From positions 372,001-436,000 of the forward strand of contig CAWBOI010000003.1 in NCBI GenBank assembly GCA_963790435.1: a stretch of DNA of 64,000 nt, in the 5' to 3' direction. The position numbers were made by a program, and so were the translations under genes. The stretch is from Ilyomonas sp963790435 (GTDB taxonomy: Bacteria > Bacteroidota > Bacteroidia > Chitinophagales > Chitinophagaceae). Under the pieces are notes generated by a model that was given only the letters and a program-made list of their open reading frames with translations, did no database searches and had not been told where the DNA came from. Positions 7,634-16,370 of the stretch are shown here, in pieces. How positions within the stretch are numbered: the stretch's first letter is position 1; every line of letters starts with the position of its first letter.

Positions 7634-10222
7634 ATGAATTTTCATCCGCTGCTGCAAAAGCAAATTGAACAAGAAATACCTCAACATCTTTTACACAATA
7701 AAGATGTTGAGGCATTTCTTCATACTATCAACCATTCTTATCATACCCTTGAAAGCAATAGAAAGCAAGCCCAGACTGCATTTGCAATAACGGAAGAAGA
7801 CAAGAGCTACAGTAAAATACGGCAAAACCAAAACCCAAAAAACGAAGCAAATATTGTTCTTGAACAACCAAAGGTTCCTGTTGAAGAACAGGATTATAAA
7901 ACAGGCGGCGCAAATCTTTTAAAGCACAACAGCGAATCTTTTTTTTATACAATAGCCGAAAATATGCCGGGCTTGTTGTTTGAATATCATCATTACCGCA
8001 ATAAAAACGGCTACTTCTCTTATCTGAGTCCAAATGTAGAAAAGAAGATAGGGCTGACAGAAGATGAGCTTCGCAACTTTTATATCACTCTGCATTCCGA
8101 TGATGTAGCCCGCGAAAAAAAGGCAAGAAAAGAAGCGATAGAAAACAATCGGCATTACTATTTTGAAGGTCGTTTTGTGGCGCCCGACAAACCCATTATC
8201 TGGCTTCGTATTGTTTCATCATCTGTACTTGTGGTTGATGAAAAGCTGCTGGTTTATACCGGCTTCATCACCAACATCACAAAAGAAAAAGAAGCTGAGC
8301 TTGCCTTGCAATTGCACGAGGAGAAATACCGTAGCATTATAGCGAATATGAACCTCGGTATGACGGAGATTGACAATAACGATGTGATCCGCTATGTGAA
8401 TCAAAGCTTCTGCGACATGTGCGGTTATAGTAAGGAAGAATTGATTGGGCAAAAAGCGGCTCGTTTGTTTTTAAACGATGATACGCTGCCCATGATGAAT
8501 GAAAAAATAAAGCTGCGAAAGGAAGGCTATTGTGATGTGTACGAACTGGCAGTAAAACATAAAAACAGCAAGCCGAAATGGTGGTTAATCAGCGGCGCAC
8601 CTCATTTTAATAACAGCCGTGAAGTGGTTGGCACCATTGGCATTCATCTCGATATTACAGAGCAGAAAAAGTTAGAGAGCGATTTGATTTTGGCAAGAAA
8701 AGAAGCTGAAGAATCTGCACGCAGCAAACAGGTGTTTCTTGCCAACATGAGCCATGAAATAAGAACACCGATGAACGCCATTATCGGCATGAGTCATCAG
8801 CTTGCCAAAACTCGGTTAAGCGAACAGCAACGCATGTTTTTAGAAATCATTCATACGGCTGCTGATAACTTATTGGTGGTAGTAAATGACGTGCTGGATG
8901 TATCGAAAATGAATGCCGGAAAGTTAGCGATTGAAACCATTGGCTTTTGTTTGAAAGATGTAATTGACAGAGCCATTCATGTAGTGGAGCACAAAGCCGA
9001 AGAGAAGGGATTGCGAATTGGTATTGAGCACTACGATGCTAAGATTGCTCCTGTACAATTAGGCGATCCCTATCGCATCAATCAAATCTTATTAAACCTT
9101 TTAAGCAACGCTGTAAAATTTACAAATAAAGGTTCGGTTAACCTGCGTTGTTTTGTGCAAAGCGGAACAGCAGACAGCCAGAAAATAATCATCGAAGTAA
9201 GAGATACCGGCATTGGTATGGAAGCCGACTTTGCAAATAAAATTTTTGATGCGTTTTACCAGGAATACAGTTCTACCACGCGTAAATATGGCGGTACAGG
9301 TTTGGGTATGCACATCTGTAAACAATTGGTTGAAATGATGGGAGGAACGATTGAAGTGCAAAGTGATAAAAAAGTGGGCACTACGGTTACAATAACACTT
9401 AACTGTGCAATAGGAAAAGCGGACGATATACAACGGAATGAAATTATGCCTTACGAAGCCAAACTACTGAATGGAAAAAAAATTTTGGTGGCGGATGATA
9501 ACGATATGAACCGCTTACTGATAACGGTGGTGTTTAAAAATTATGACACTCATGTTTTGGAAGCAAGGAATGGAAAAGAAGCCGTTGATTTGTTACGGCA
9601 CGAAGCTGTTGATGCCGTGCTGATGGACATTCAAATGCCTGTGATGGATGGTGTGCAGGCGACCAAAACAATAAGAGAAGAATTAAAAAGCAACGTACCT
9701 ATTATAGCGCTTACAGCCAATGCGGTAAAGAGCGATCATGAAAAATATTTAGCCTGTGGAATGAACAGCTATGTACTGAAACCGTTTCATGAAGATGACC
9801 TGATAAAAGCCATTATTAAAGAACTAGACTGCGAGCCAATGAATGATGAAAATATTGTGCAAAAACAAACTCTTACCAATGAAGAAGATACACTCTACAA
9901 CCTTACACAGTTGATAGAAATTAGTCGTGGTGATAACAATTTTATTTCTAAAATGATTGGTATCTTCATTCACCAGGCGCAGTTGTTTATGGATGAAGTA
10001 AGGGAAGAAATTAAAATGGACAACATTGAAAAAGTAGCTCCGCTTGCACACAAATTCAAACCCAGTGTTGGCAATATATGCAAGCCATTTTTGTTTGATG
10101 AGATTAAACGCGTAGAGCAACTGGCTTTGGAAGGTGAAAAATCAGAAGCGTTCATTGCAACATCCAACCAGTTTCTAACCCATATTAATAACGTGGTGCT
10201 TCAGTTAAAAGAACAACTGTAA
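7634..10222 (+). CDS. Hybrid sensor histidine kinase with PAS, receiver and Hpt domains
   Basis: I place the start at the ATG at 7634 rather than a TTG at 7586; this gives 862 residues. Order: a variable N-terminus, two PAS domains (about 95-220 and 225-345, each ending in a PAC-like ITKE or ITEQKK segment), the HisKA dimerisation helix with FLANMSHEIRTPMN (phospho-His near 374), the HATPase domain (N box LLNLLSNAVKF, G boxes DTGIGM and YGGTGLGMHI), a receiver with DAVLMDIQMPVMDG (Asp near 665), and a C-terminal Hpt domain with AHKFKPSVGNI (His near 805). No transmembrane segment is evident, so it probably senses a cytosolic signal. Full His-Asp-His-Asp relay components are present. Likely partners are the activator at 6200 and the receiver at 5361. 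Confidence 0.92.
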   Translation: MNFHPLLQKQIEQEIPQHLLHNKDVEAFLHTINHSYHTLESNRKQAQTAFAITEEDKSYSKIRQNQNPKNEANIVLEQPKVPVEEQDYKTGGANLLKHNSESFFYTIAENMPGLLFEYHHYRNKNGYFSYLSPNVEKKIGLTEDELRNFYITLHSDDVAREKKARKEAIENNRHYYFEGRFVAPDKPIIWLRIVSSSVLVVDEKLLVYTGFITNITKEKEAELALQLHEEKYRSIIANMNLGMTEIDNNDVIRYVNQSFCDMCGYSKEELIGQKAARLFLNDDTLPMMNEKIKLRKEGYCDVYELAVKHKNSKPKWWLISGAPHFNNSREVVGTIGIHLDITEQKKLESDLILARKEAEESARSKQVFLANMSHEIRTPMNAIIGMSHQLAKTRLSEQQRMFLEIIHTAADNLLVVVNDVLDVSKMNAGKLAIETIGFCLKDVIDRAIHVVEHKAEEKGLRIGIEHYDAKIAPVQLGDPYRINQILLNLLSNAVKFTNKGSVNLRCFVQSGTADSQKIIIEVRDTGIGMEADFANKIFDAFYQEYSSTTRKYGGTGLGMHICKQLVEMMGGTIEVQSDKKVGTTVTITLNCAIGKADDIQRNEIMPYEAKLLNGKKILVADDNDMNRLLITVVFKNYDTHVLEARNGKEAVDLLRHEAVDAVLMDIQMPVMDGVQATKTIREELKSNVPIIALTANAVKSDHEKYLACGMNSYVLKPFHEDDLIKAIIKELDCEPMNDENIVQKQTLTNEEDTLYNLTQLIEISRGDNNFISKMIGIFIHQAQLFMDEVREEIKMDNIEKVAPLAHKFKPSVGNICKPFLFDEIKRVEQLALEGEKSEAFIATSNQFLTHINNVVLQLKEQL

Positions 10223-10231
10223 AAGAATTTA

Positions 10232-10285
10232 AACCACAAGGACGCGAAGAAAGAAGTCACTCCGCGTCCTTGCGCCTCCGCGGTT
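10232..10285. repeat. Intergenic palindromic repeat, ACCACAAGGACGCGAAG family
   Basis: AACCACAAGGACGCG at 10232-10246 faces CGCGTCCTTGCGCC...GCGGTT at 10263-10285, an imperfect inverted repeat directly after the kinase gene. Related palindromes occur at 30196-30258 and 58113-58213. It may act as a terminator or be a mobile palindromic repeat. Confidence 0.6.
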
Positions 10286-10337
10286 GACAATTCCTGCAAA
10301 ACCAAACATCACCCAAACAGATTTGCAACAAAAAACG

Positions 10338-10366
10338 AAAAGAGGTTGTATTATGCAGCCTCTTTT
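10338..10366. terminator. Hairpin with T-run between kinase and permease
   Basis: AAAAGAGGTTG (10338-10348) pairs with CAGCCTCTTTT (10356-10366) with one G-T wobble and a seven-base loop, followed by further T residues. It looks like an intrinsic terminator for the kinase transcript. It lies 39 bases before the permease ATG. Confidence 0.6.
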
Positions 10367-10404
10367 TGTTTACTTTACAACGTTATCAAACCATCAAACA
10401 ACAC

Positions 10405-11856
10405 ATGCAAGCCACCACAACAGAAGCCAAGCAGTTCAAGCCATCATTTAGTTTGTTAGATGCCACCATGATTGTTGCCGGCTCAATGATTGGCTCCGGC
10501 ATTTTCATCGTAAGTGCTGATATGACGCGCACTGTTGGTTCGGCAGGCTGGTTGATTTTGTTGTGGATTTTTACCGGCGTACTAACGCTGATTGCTGCGT
10601 TAAGCTATGGCGAGTTAAGTGCCATGTTTCCCAAAGCCGGCGGGCAATATGTGTATTTAAAAGAAGCTTACAATCCACTCATTGCGTTCCTCTTTGGCTG
10701 GAGCTTTTTTGCAGTGATACAAACCGGAACCATTGCTGCTGTTGGTGTTGCGTTCAGCAAGTTTGCGGCTTATATTTTTCCCGCGCTAAGCGAAACGCAT
10801 TTCATTGCCGACTTTGGTTTTATCAAAATTTCGGCTGCACAAATCACTTCTATTTTGTTGATTGTTTTTCTTACCTGGGTAAATACGCGTGGTGTAAAAG
10901 AAGGTAAGTTCATACAAACCATTTTTACCTTAACGAAACTCGCTGCCCTGTTTGGCTTGATCATTTTTGGTTTTGCCCATTTTAATAGCGCTGTTTGGAA
11001 GGGCAACTGGAGCACCGGCTTTGCTTTTGGTAAGATGGACGGCAATGTGTTGCTGCCTTACAGTGGTGCAGCCGTTTTAGGTGCTTTTGCAGGCGCGATG
11101 GTGGGTAGTTTATTTAGCTCGGATAGCTGGAACAACGTAACTTTTATTGCGGGCGAAATTGAGAACCCAAAACGCAATATTGGTTTAAGTTTGTTTTTAG
11201 GCACGCTCATCGTAACACTCATTTACACCGCTACCAATTTCATGTATCTCGCTGTAATGCCCCTGCAAAGCATTGCTCATGCCGAGAATGACCGTGTGGG
11301 TGTGGAAGCCGCCAAAGTTATTTTTGGCAATGTGGGAACCACCGTTATCGCCATCATGCTGATGGTATCAACTTTTGGCTGTAACAACGGTTTGATTTTA
11401 TCCGGGGCACGTGTGTATTACACCATGGCAAAAGATGGTTTGTTTTTTAAAGGAGCGGCTTCCTTAAACAAAAATGCCGTGCCCTCAAAAGGCTTGTGGA
11501 TACAGTGTTTGTGGGCTTCCCTCTTGTGCCTTAGCGGCAAATACGGCGACCTGCTGGATTACATCATTTTTACAGTTTTAATATTTTATATTCTTACCAT
11601 TATTGGTGTGTTTATTTTGCGCCGTACACGGCCTGATATTCCACGACCTTATAAAGCATTTGGCTATCCGGTGCTACCGTTATTTTACATTATTGCAGCC
11701 GGAATCATTTGTATTTCGCTGCTCATTTATAAACCGAAATTTACGTTCCCTGGTTTGGGCATCGTGTTGCTTGGCATTCCCATTTATTATTTGTTTGGAA
11801 GGAACAAGCATGTGATAGAAGAAGCGCCGGTGGAAGGAAGATCATTCATCGAATAA
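10405..11856 (+). CDS. APC-family amino-acid permease
   Basis: I choose the ATG at 10405 (483 residues) over a TTG at 10366 that lies inside the upstream hairpin. The protein has about 12 hydrophobic segments. It opens with LDATMIVAGSMIGSGIFIV, the glycine-rich first helix of APC transporters that binds the substrate backbone, followed by SYGELSAMFPKAGGQYVYLKEAY, also typical of the LAT/APC group. It should import or exchange amino acids across the inner membrane; the substrate is not readable. A possible -7 box TACTTTAC is at 10371-10378. A decayed copy of the last 50 or so codons of this gene lies 4 kb downstream at 15923-16090. Confidence 0.9.
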   Translation: MQATTTEAKQFKPSFSLLDATMIVAGSMIGSGIFIVSADMTRTVGSAGWLILLWIFTGVLTLIAALSYGELSAMFPKAGGQYVYLKEAYNPLIAFLFGWSFFAVIQTGTIAAVGVAFSKFAAYIFPALSETHFIADFGFIKISAAQITSILLIVFLTWVNTRGVKEGKFIQTIFTLTKLAALFGLIIFGFAHFNSAVWKGNWSTGFAFGKMDGNVLLPYSGAAVLGAFAGAMVGSLFSSDSWNNVTFIAGEIENPKRNIGLSLFLGTLIVTLIYTATNFMYLAVMPLQSIAHAENDRVGVEAAKVIFGNVGTTVIAIMLMVSTFGCNNGLILSGARVYYTMAKDGLFFKGAASLNKNAVPSKGLWIQCLWASLLCLSGKYGDLLDYIIFTVLIFYILTIIGVFILRRTRPDIPRPYKAFGYPVLPLFYIIAAGIICISLLIYKPKFTFPGLGIVLLGIPIYYLFGRNKHVIEEAPVEGRSFIE

Positions 11857-12182
11857 CAACCTTAGGTTTGTTTTTGCGCAAATTTTTTCTATGCAGCCTT
11901 GCGCCTTAATCACTATCGTTCAGAAGATACTTCGCAGGAACAGAAGTTTGAATTGAAGAGGAGGAATGAATAAAGGTGCGGTCGCGCGTCATCCTGTTTT
12001 TGCTGCAAAACAAAAGGCGCAATATTTATGCAAACAAACCTCTTAACTTCGTGAAGCGTATTGATATTATTTTGTTTTAGTGATAACATCCTTCGTAACC
12101 GAAGATGATACCATAATTAAATATTCTTGTTTTTGTTTTCCTTCTTTTTGTTTACCCGATTCATTTACACAATACCTCTCTT
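11857..12182. other. Intergenic region, permease to T9SS protein
   Basis: No gene is supported here. The stretch has an interrupted inverted repeat: AGGTTTGTTTTTGCGC (about 11864-11879) against GCGC...GCAAACAAACCT (about 12017-12041). A small hairpin TTCG-TAAC-CGAA lies near 12090-12105. TTTACCCG about 30 bases before the next gene recurs before other genes in the window and may be promoter-related. Confidence 0.4.
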
Positions 12183-15143
12183 ATGAAAAAAACGTTTACG
12201 TTATTCCTCTTTCTTTGCATTGCCTTTCTTTCTCAAGCTCAATGGAGCAACACTACCAACCAGTTTTACGATACCCTGCACATGCCGGTGTCTGTTACTG
12301 CAAAAGATCAGCAAAAACCAATCATTGTAAAAAGCTATCCCGACAGTGGTTATTTTGTTATTTGGTTAGATGCGCGTACCACCGGCAACGGAACCGATAT
12401 TTATGCGCAAAAGTTTGATAAAGGGGGCAAGGCATTGTGGGCGGCCAATGGTATTCCGGTAATAACGGGTCCTGATTACCAAACGTATGCACCTTCTTCC
12501 AATGCCGATTACCGCTATTACAGCCATGCCTGCACCGATAGTGCGAACGGCTTTTACATAGCGTGGGACGATGACAATACCACAGCCAGTGGCAGTACTA
12601 TTGCGCATAGAGTATGTGTGCAGCATATAAAGAATGATGGCTCGGCTGTATTTGCCTACCCGGGTTATGTAGTTGCAGCTTCCGATGCTGCACATACTTA
12701 TCAATATACTTCTCCTCAATTAATAGCCGATGGCAACAAAGGCTTTTTTATAGGCTATTTGAAACTGGGCGCATATAACGATTTATATGTTCAGTGTATG
12801 CGGGAAGAAGGCGGCGCCATGGTAAGTTACGGCGGTGGCCAGATGGATGTAAATGGCATCAACGTACAAACGCTAAAAGCCTGTGGTATTGGCAATGATC
12901 GTAATGAACTTGATGCCCGTGTTACCGATTTTGATATTTATCCCGATTTACAGGGGGGCTGCAGTGTGGTGATGACGATGGACTGGAACACAGGTGGCAA
13001 CGAGCGCGTATTCACCGGCTTTAACAAGCTATGCCGCGTAAAAAAAGACTCGCATGTAACGGTGCTGAAACGCACCAGCGATATAGCAAATGCTGAAACA
13101 CTTACTTACACTTATAAAAAAGACAGTGTTATCCGCCTTTACAATTACCGAACGTACTTCAATGCTGTTTTTTGCAACAGCAACAATGTGGCGTACGCCT
13201 ACACCAATTATTATGTAGAAAACGGTGGCAACGGATACCTGCCAATTTCCGGCCTGCTATACAATACCGAATACGCAAAAGGAACGATGGTACCAACCGG
13301 CGGCAACATTAACGTAAATGTGATTGCTGCCAATCAGCGCAACCTGGTTAATGAAACCAGCGTTGGTTCCTGGTTTCAGCGTGTGTATTATTTGCCCGAT
13401 GAAATTTACGATAGCATTCCATATCAACTTACCTCCGACTTAAATCATCCCTACTTTGCTTATCGCCCTTCGCCCGCAGGCAAAACATTAGATACGCTTA
13501 TTGCGACAAGCGATACACTAATGGGGAAAAGTGTATATGATTATGATTTTGCATTGGCATCATCCAACAACCGCGTGTTTGCCTCCGGTTTGTTTTACGA
13601 TTTTCCAACTTACAGCACCCGTTATCTCAAACTTCAGCAATTGCAAATTGATCGTACAAGTCCTACCTCGTTTTCAGCACACCTGCATACAGGTAGCAAG
13701 CTGGGTGTAACCATTGGCAGGGAAGTAAGCACCGGTTTTAGCGGCACAGAAATTCATTATGATAACCCGCTCATTACTACCGACCTGCGCGGTAATGCTT
13801 TATTTTCTATTACCGAACTTGGGCGTGGTGTACGCGTAAGTCCTGTTGGCGACAGTGCCCAATTGATTTGGGGACCTATGGGTAAACTCATCGGCTCTGG
13901 TTTGTATCACGGCAACTATTATTATCCCGAATATCCATATGTGGCTATGAATCCAACAGACGGTACAGCAGTAGTTGCTTGGGACGACACACGTTATATC
14001 GCGCCCAACTCTACCGGTTCCGATATTTATATGCGGCATTTAGACAGTCTGAAAATTTATGATTATGTACCACCTGTTCAATCGTTAATGACGCTTGGTT
14101 TTGGCGGCAGTGAATTATTTCCCGGCGTGTTAAATGGCACTACAGGCAAATGGGGTTTGTTTGATGCACTTAACGGTACTACACGAGAAGCAACGCCTGT
14201 TCTTTCTCTTACCGATAATTACAACCTTGGCAGTATCTCCGGCTCGGTGTACGATTATATACAAGACCCTATCCGCACTTATAACGGCAAGCCTTACTTA
14301 AGCCGCAATTATCTTATCAAACCGGAAAACAATCCCGCCGGTGCAGCAACTATCGGTGTTCGGCTGTATTTTACTACGGGCCAGTTTAAACAATTGCAAA
14401 CCGCCGATCCTTCCATCACATCGCCGGGCGATCTGATTGTCATCAAACAAGCTGCCACCGCAAACGCTGCGCCCAGCGAATACACACCGGTTACAGGTGA
14501 AGAATTAATCGTTCCATCATCATGGCAGGCAGTAGAGGGTGGTTATTATGTAGAACTGCCGGTGAGCAGTTTCAGTAACTTCTTCATTAAAAAGAACGAT
14601 GGCGTTTTGCCCGTTACCTGGCTTTCAGTTAATGCGCAACGAGCCGCCAACAATTATGCAACCGTAAGCTGGGCAGTAACGGACGAAACGAATGTAAAAA
14701 ATTACCTCGTTCAATACAGTACCGATGGCATTACTTACAGCGATGCATGCACAGTAGGTGCAGCAAACCTTACTCAATACCATTGCAGCGTGGCGGTAGC
14801 CAACGATAAAAAATATTATTTCAGAATAAAAGAAACTGACTTTGACGACAGAACCAACATCAGCAAAACCGTATGGATAAATAAGTTGGAACAGGGAATG
14901 AAGTTTGTAATTTCACCCAACCCCGCCAAGCAGGACGCAACACTGGTATATGCAATGCTAACAGTAAGTAAAGCTTCTCTTCGCTTACTAAACAGTGCAG
15001 GTGTAATGGTTTGGCAACAAACAACTACTTTAGGTACATCGGGCACCATCAGCTTACCGCTTGCCCGTTTGGCTTCGGGCACTTATCACCTGCAAATCGT
15101 TACTGCACAAACCTTTCAAACAATGAAAGTGATAAAAGAATAA
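12183..15143 (+). CDS. Large secreted protein with type IX secretion sorting domain
   Basis: The 986-residue protein starts with a signal peptide (LFLFLCIAFLSQAQ). The body (about 20-790) shows repeated blocks of the kind VIWLDARTTGNGTDIYAQKF and VVAWDDTRYI...GSDIYMRHL, which look like beta-propeller or adhesin repeats. Around 830-900 there is a fibronectin-III-like segment (VSWAVTDETNVKNYLVQYS). The end, FVISPNPAKQDATLVY through GTYHLQIVTA...MKVIKE, is a Por-type C-terminal sorting domain that directs export by T9SS and attachment to the cell surface. No catalytic motif is visible. A 14-bp-arm hairpin follows the stop. A surface or secreted function is well supported; a binding or enzymatic role cannot be assigned. 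Confidence 0.85.
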   Translation: MKKTFTLFLFLCIAFLSQAQWSNTTNQFYDTLHMPVSVTAKDQQKPIIVKSYPDSGYFVIWLDARTTGNGTDIYAQKFDKGGKALWAANGIPVITGPDYQTYAPSSNADYRYYSHACTDSANGFYIAWDDDNTTASGSTIAHRVCVQHIKNDGSAVFAYPGYVVAASDAAHTYQYTSPQLIADGNKGFFIGYLKLGAYNDLYVQCMREEGGAMVSYGGGQMDVNGINVQTLKACGIGNDRNELDARVTDFDIYPDLQGGCSVVMTMDWNTGGNERVFTGFNKLCRVKKDSHVTVLKRTSDIANAETLTYTYKKDSVIRLYNYRTYFNAVFCNSNNVAYAYTNYYVENGGNGYLPISGLLYNTEYAKGTMVPTGGNINVNVIAANQRNLVNETSVGSWFQRVYYLPDEIYDSIPYQLTSDLNHPYFAYRPSPAGKTLDTLIATSDTLMGKSVYDYDFALASSNNRVFASGLFYDFPTYSTRYLKLQQLQIDRTSPTSFSAHLHTGSKLGVTIGREVSTGFSGTEIHYDNPLITTDLRGNALFSITELGRGVRVSPVGDSAQLIWGPMGKLIGSGLYHGNYYYPEYPYVAMNPTDGTAVVAWDDTRYIAPNSTGSDIYMRHLDSLKIYDYVPPVQSLMTLGFGGSELFPGVLNGTTGKWGLFDALNGTTREATPVLSLTDNYNLGSISGSVYDYIQDPIRTYNGKPYLSRNYLIKPENNPAGAATIGVRLYFTTGQFKQLQTADPSITSPGDLIVIKQAATANAAPSEYTPVTGEELIVPSSWQAVEGGYYVELPVSSFSNFFIKKNDGVLPVTWLSVNAQRAANNYATVSWAVTDETNVKNYLVQYSTDGITYSDACTVGAANLTQYHCSVAVANDKKYYFRIKETDFDDRTNISKTVWINKLEQGMKFVISPNPAKQDATLVYAMLTVSKASLRLLNSAGVMVWQQTTTLGTSGTISLPLARLASGTYHLQIVTAQTFQTMKVIKE

Positions 15144-15157
15144 AACTACAATCTTAT

Positions 15158-15199
15158 CAAAACAAAAGCCTGTACCAATCGGTAGAGGCTTTTGTTTTG
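15158..15199. terminator. Strong inverted-repeat terminator after T9SS gene
   Basis: CAAAACAAAAGCCT (15158-15171) is the exact reverse complement of AGGCTTTTGTTTTG (15186-15199). After one mismatch the inner TACC/GGTA also pair, leaving a four-base loop. The arms share the ACAAAAGCC sequence seen in other terminators of this window. It could work in both directions. Confidence 0.7.
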
Positions 15200-15269
15200 G
15201 TTCCGCGGTCAGCACACATCTTACCTATTGAAATAAAGACACCATTTTACAATACACAAATCTAATTCT

Positions 15270-15848
15270 ATGAAACGCAGTTCGTTCATCAAGCTACTTG
15301 TAACCGCAGGTTCCGTTGTAACGCTTCCATTCTCTATGTATGCAAAACGAAAAGCAAAAAATAGAATTGACAAAGGGTTTAAAGTTGATTCAGGAAATGA
15401 CCGGTTTGAAAAGCAGATTACTCTTTTTGAAGGTGATACTTTTTATACCAAGGTATCAACAAAAGATACTGAAGGCGACTTGTATATTTATGAATCAACC
15501 CGTGTAAAAAAAGGCGGACCTGCCTTGCATTATCATTATGATCAGGATGAATGGTGGTTTGTGCTTGAGGGAGAATTTTTAATTAAGGTAGGCGAACAGC
15601 TTTACGAAGTAAAAGCCGGTGATAGCGTATTTGGCCCGAGAGGAATCCCTCATGCTTTTGCCAAAACCAATGAAGGAAACGGAAGGTTGTTGATGACCTT
15701 TCAGCCAGCCGGTAAAATGGAAGAGTTCTTTATCGCATCCAGTGAAGGTAAGTTGGCAAAGATGACACCGGAAGAACAAGACAACTTTAAAAAGGCGCAC
15801 GGCTTTGAAAAGGTTGGACCGGCTCTTACCTATCAAAAAGCTCCATAA
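15270..15848 (+). CDS. Cupin-domain protein with N-terminal signal/anchor
   Basis: The 192-residue protein has a short basic N-terminus and hydrophobic stretch (FIKLLVTAGSVVTLPFSMYA), probably a signal or anchor. A single cupin barrel follows. Cupin motif 1 is seen as GGPALHYHYDQDEWWFVLEG, with two histidines and a glutamate as metal ligands. Motif 2 is GDSVFGPRGIPHAFAKTNE with the third histidine. The enzyme class cannot be decided; cupins include dioxygenases, isomerases and binding proteins. It stands alone between the T9SS gene and the accessory region, with no co-oriented neighbour close by. Confidence 0.82.
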   Translation: MKRSSFIKLLVTAGSVVTLPFSMYAKRKAKNRIDKGFKVDSGNDRFEKQITLFEGDTFYTKVSTKDTEGDLYIYESTRVKKGGPALHYHYDQDEWWFVLEGEFLIKVGEQLYEVKAGDSVFGPRGIPHAFAKTNEGNGRLLMTFQPAGKMEEFFIASSEGKLAKMTPEEQDNFKKAHGFEKVGPALTYQKAP

Positions 15849-15922
15849 CAAACAAAAGATAAAAGTATGAATGCGCAATGACTATCTTTCTCTTTGCCTG
15901 CCTTTATTAATCACCCGATTAA

Positions 15923-16090
15923 GGGATTATAATTTCCACTTCCTGCATTGTGTTTGATGGAGTAATGTGGAAAATATACAAACCCAAATTTACGTTCCTT
16001 GGTTTGGGCATTGTGCTGCCTGGCATTTCCATTTATCATTTGTTTGGAAAGAATAAGCATGTGATAGAAGAAGCGCCGGCAGAAGGATGA
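15923..16090 (+). pseudogene. Decayed duplicate of amino-acid permease C-terminus
   Basis: In one open frame from just after a TAA at 15920 to the TGA at 16088-16090 the translation ends YKPKFTFLGLGIVLPGISIY and HLFGKNKHVIEEAPAEG. By hand alignment 30 of 36 residues from KPKF onward equal the C-terminus of the permease at 10405-11856. A stretch of 23 or more bases around AAGCATGTGATAGAAGAAG is identical at the DNA level. The rest of a permease is absent upstream, so this is a fragment left by duplication or recombination, not a working gene. It lies just before the cassette-like accessory region. Confidence 0.85.
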
Positions 16091-16203
16091 TAATATAGAG
16101 AGAATCTTTTTTATCAATGGAGTGTTGCTGAACTCAATTGTACAGATTTTGTTTCCATACAAGAGAACAGTAATATAGCTTTTTATTACACCATAAAAAA
16201 ATT

Positions 16204-16223
16204 CGGGCAAAAACAAAAGCCCG
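16204..16223. terminator. Small hairpin CGGGC-loop-GCCCG
   Basis: CGGGC and GCCCG flank AAAAACAAAA, so the loop carries the recurrent GCAAAAACAAA word (16207-16217). The stem has only five base pairs. It may be a weak terminator for the permease remnant. Confidence 0.35.
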
Positions 16224-16268
16224 ATTGATATTTTATATAAAAACAATAAGTAATATTGTATTGGCGCA

Positions 16269-16363
16269 ACTACAATACAGAAAGCGCATATTCGTAGCAT
16301 TGATAATCAAGGGGCACTCATTTTTTTATTGTGTCGAATATTGCGTATAATATTGTGTTGTAT
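16269..16363 (+). repeat. Degenerate attC-like site at the left edge of the cassette region
   Basis: CGCATATTCG (16285-16294) pairs with CGAATATTGCG (16335-16345) with a one-base bulge. The outer parts CTACAAT and GTTGTAT (16357-16363) are also largely complementary and resemble the R boxes (GTTGTAC type) of the better sites downstream. The next gene begins within ten bases of GTTGTAT, as expected for a gene cassette. The spacing is looser than in the other sites, so this is tentative. Confidence 0.35.
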
Positions 16364-16370
16364 GCCATTT

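Noticed and set aside
10366..10404. TTG start of the permease
   Set aside because: It lies at the end of a terminator hairpin, and the ATG at 10405 gives the normal APC N-terminus.
15911..16300. Minus-strand open frame of 129 codons
   Set aside because: It runs antisense through the permease remnant and small hairpins, has no recognisable domain, and its composition is that of a chance frame.
16129..16330. Possible attI site or integrase remnant left of the cassette region
   Set aside because: No tyrosine-recombinase motif (R...HxxR...Y) in any frame between 15849 and 16371; only a weak attC-like fold was seen.
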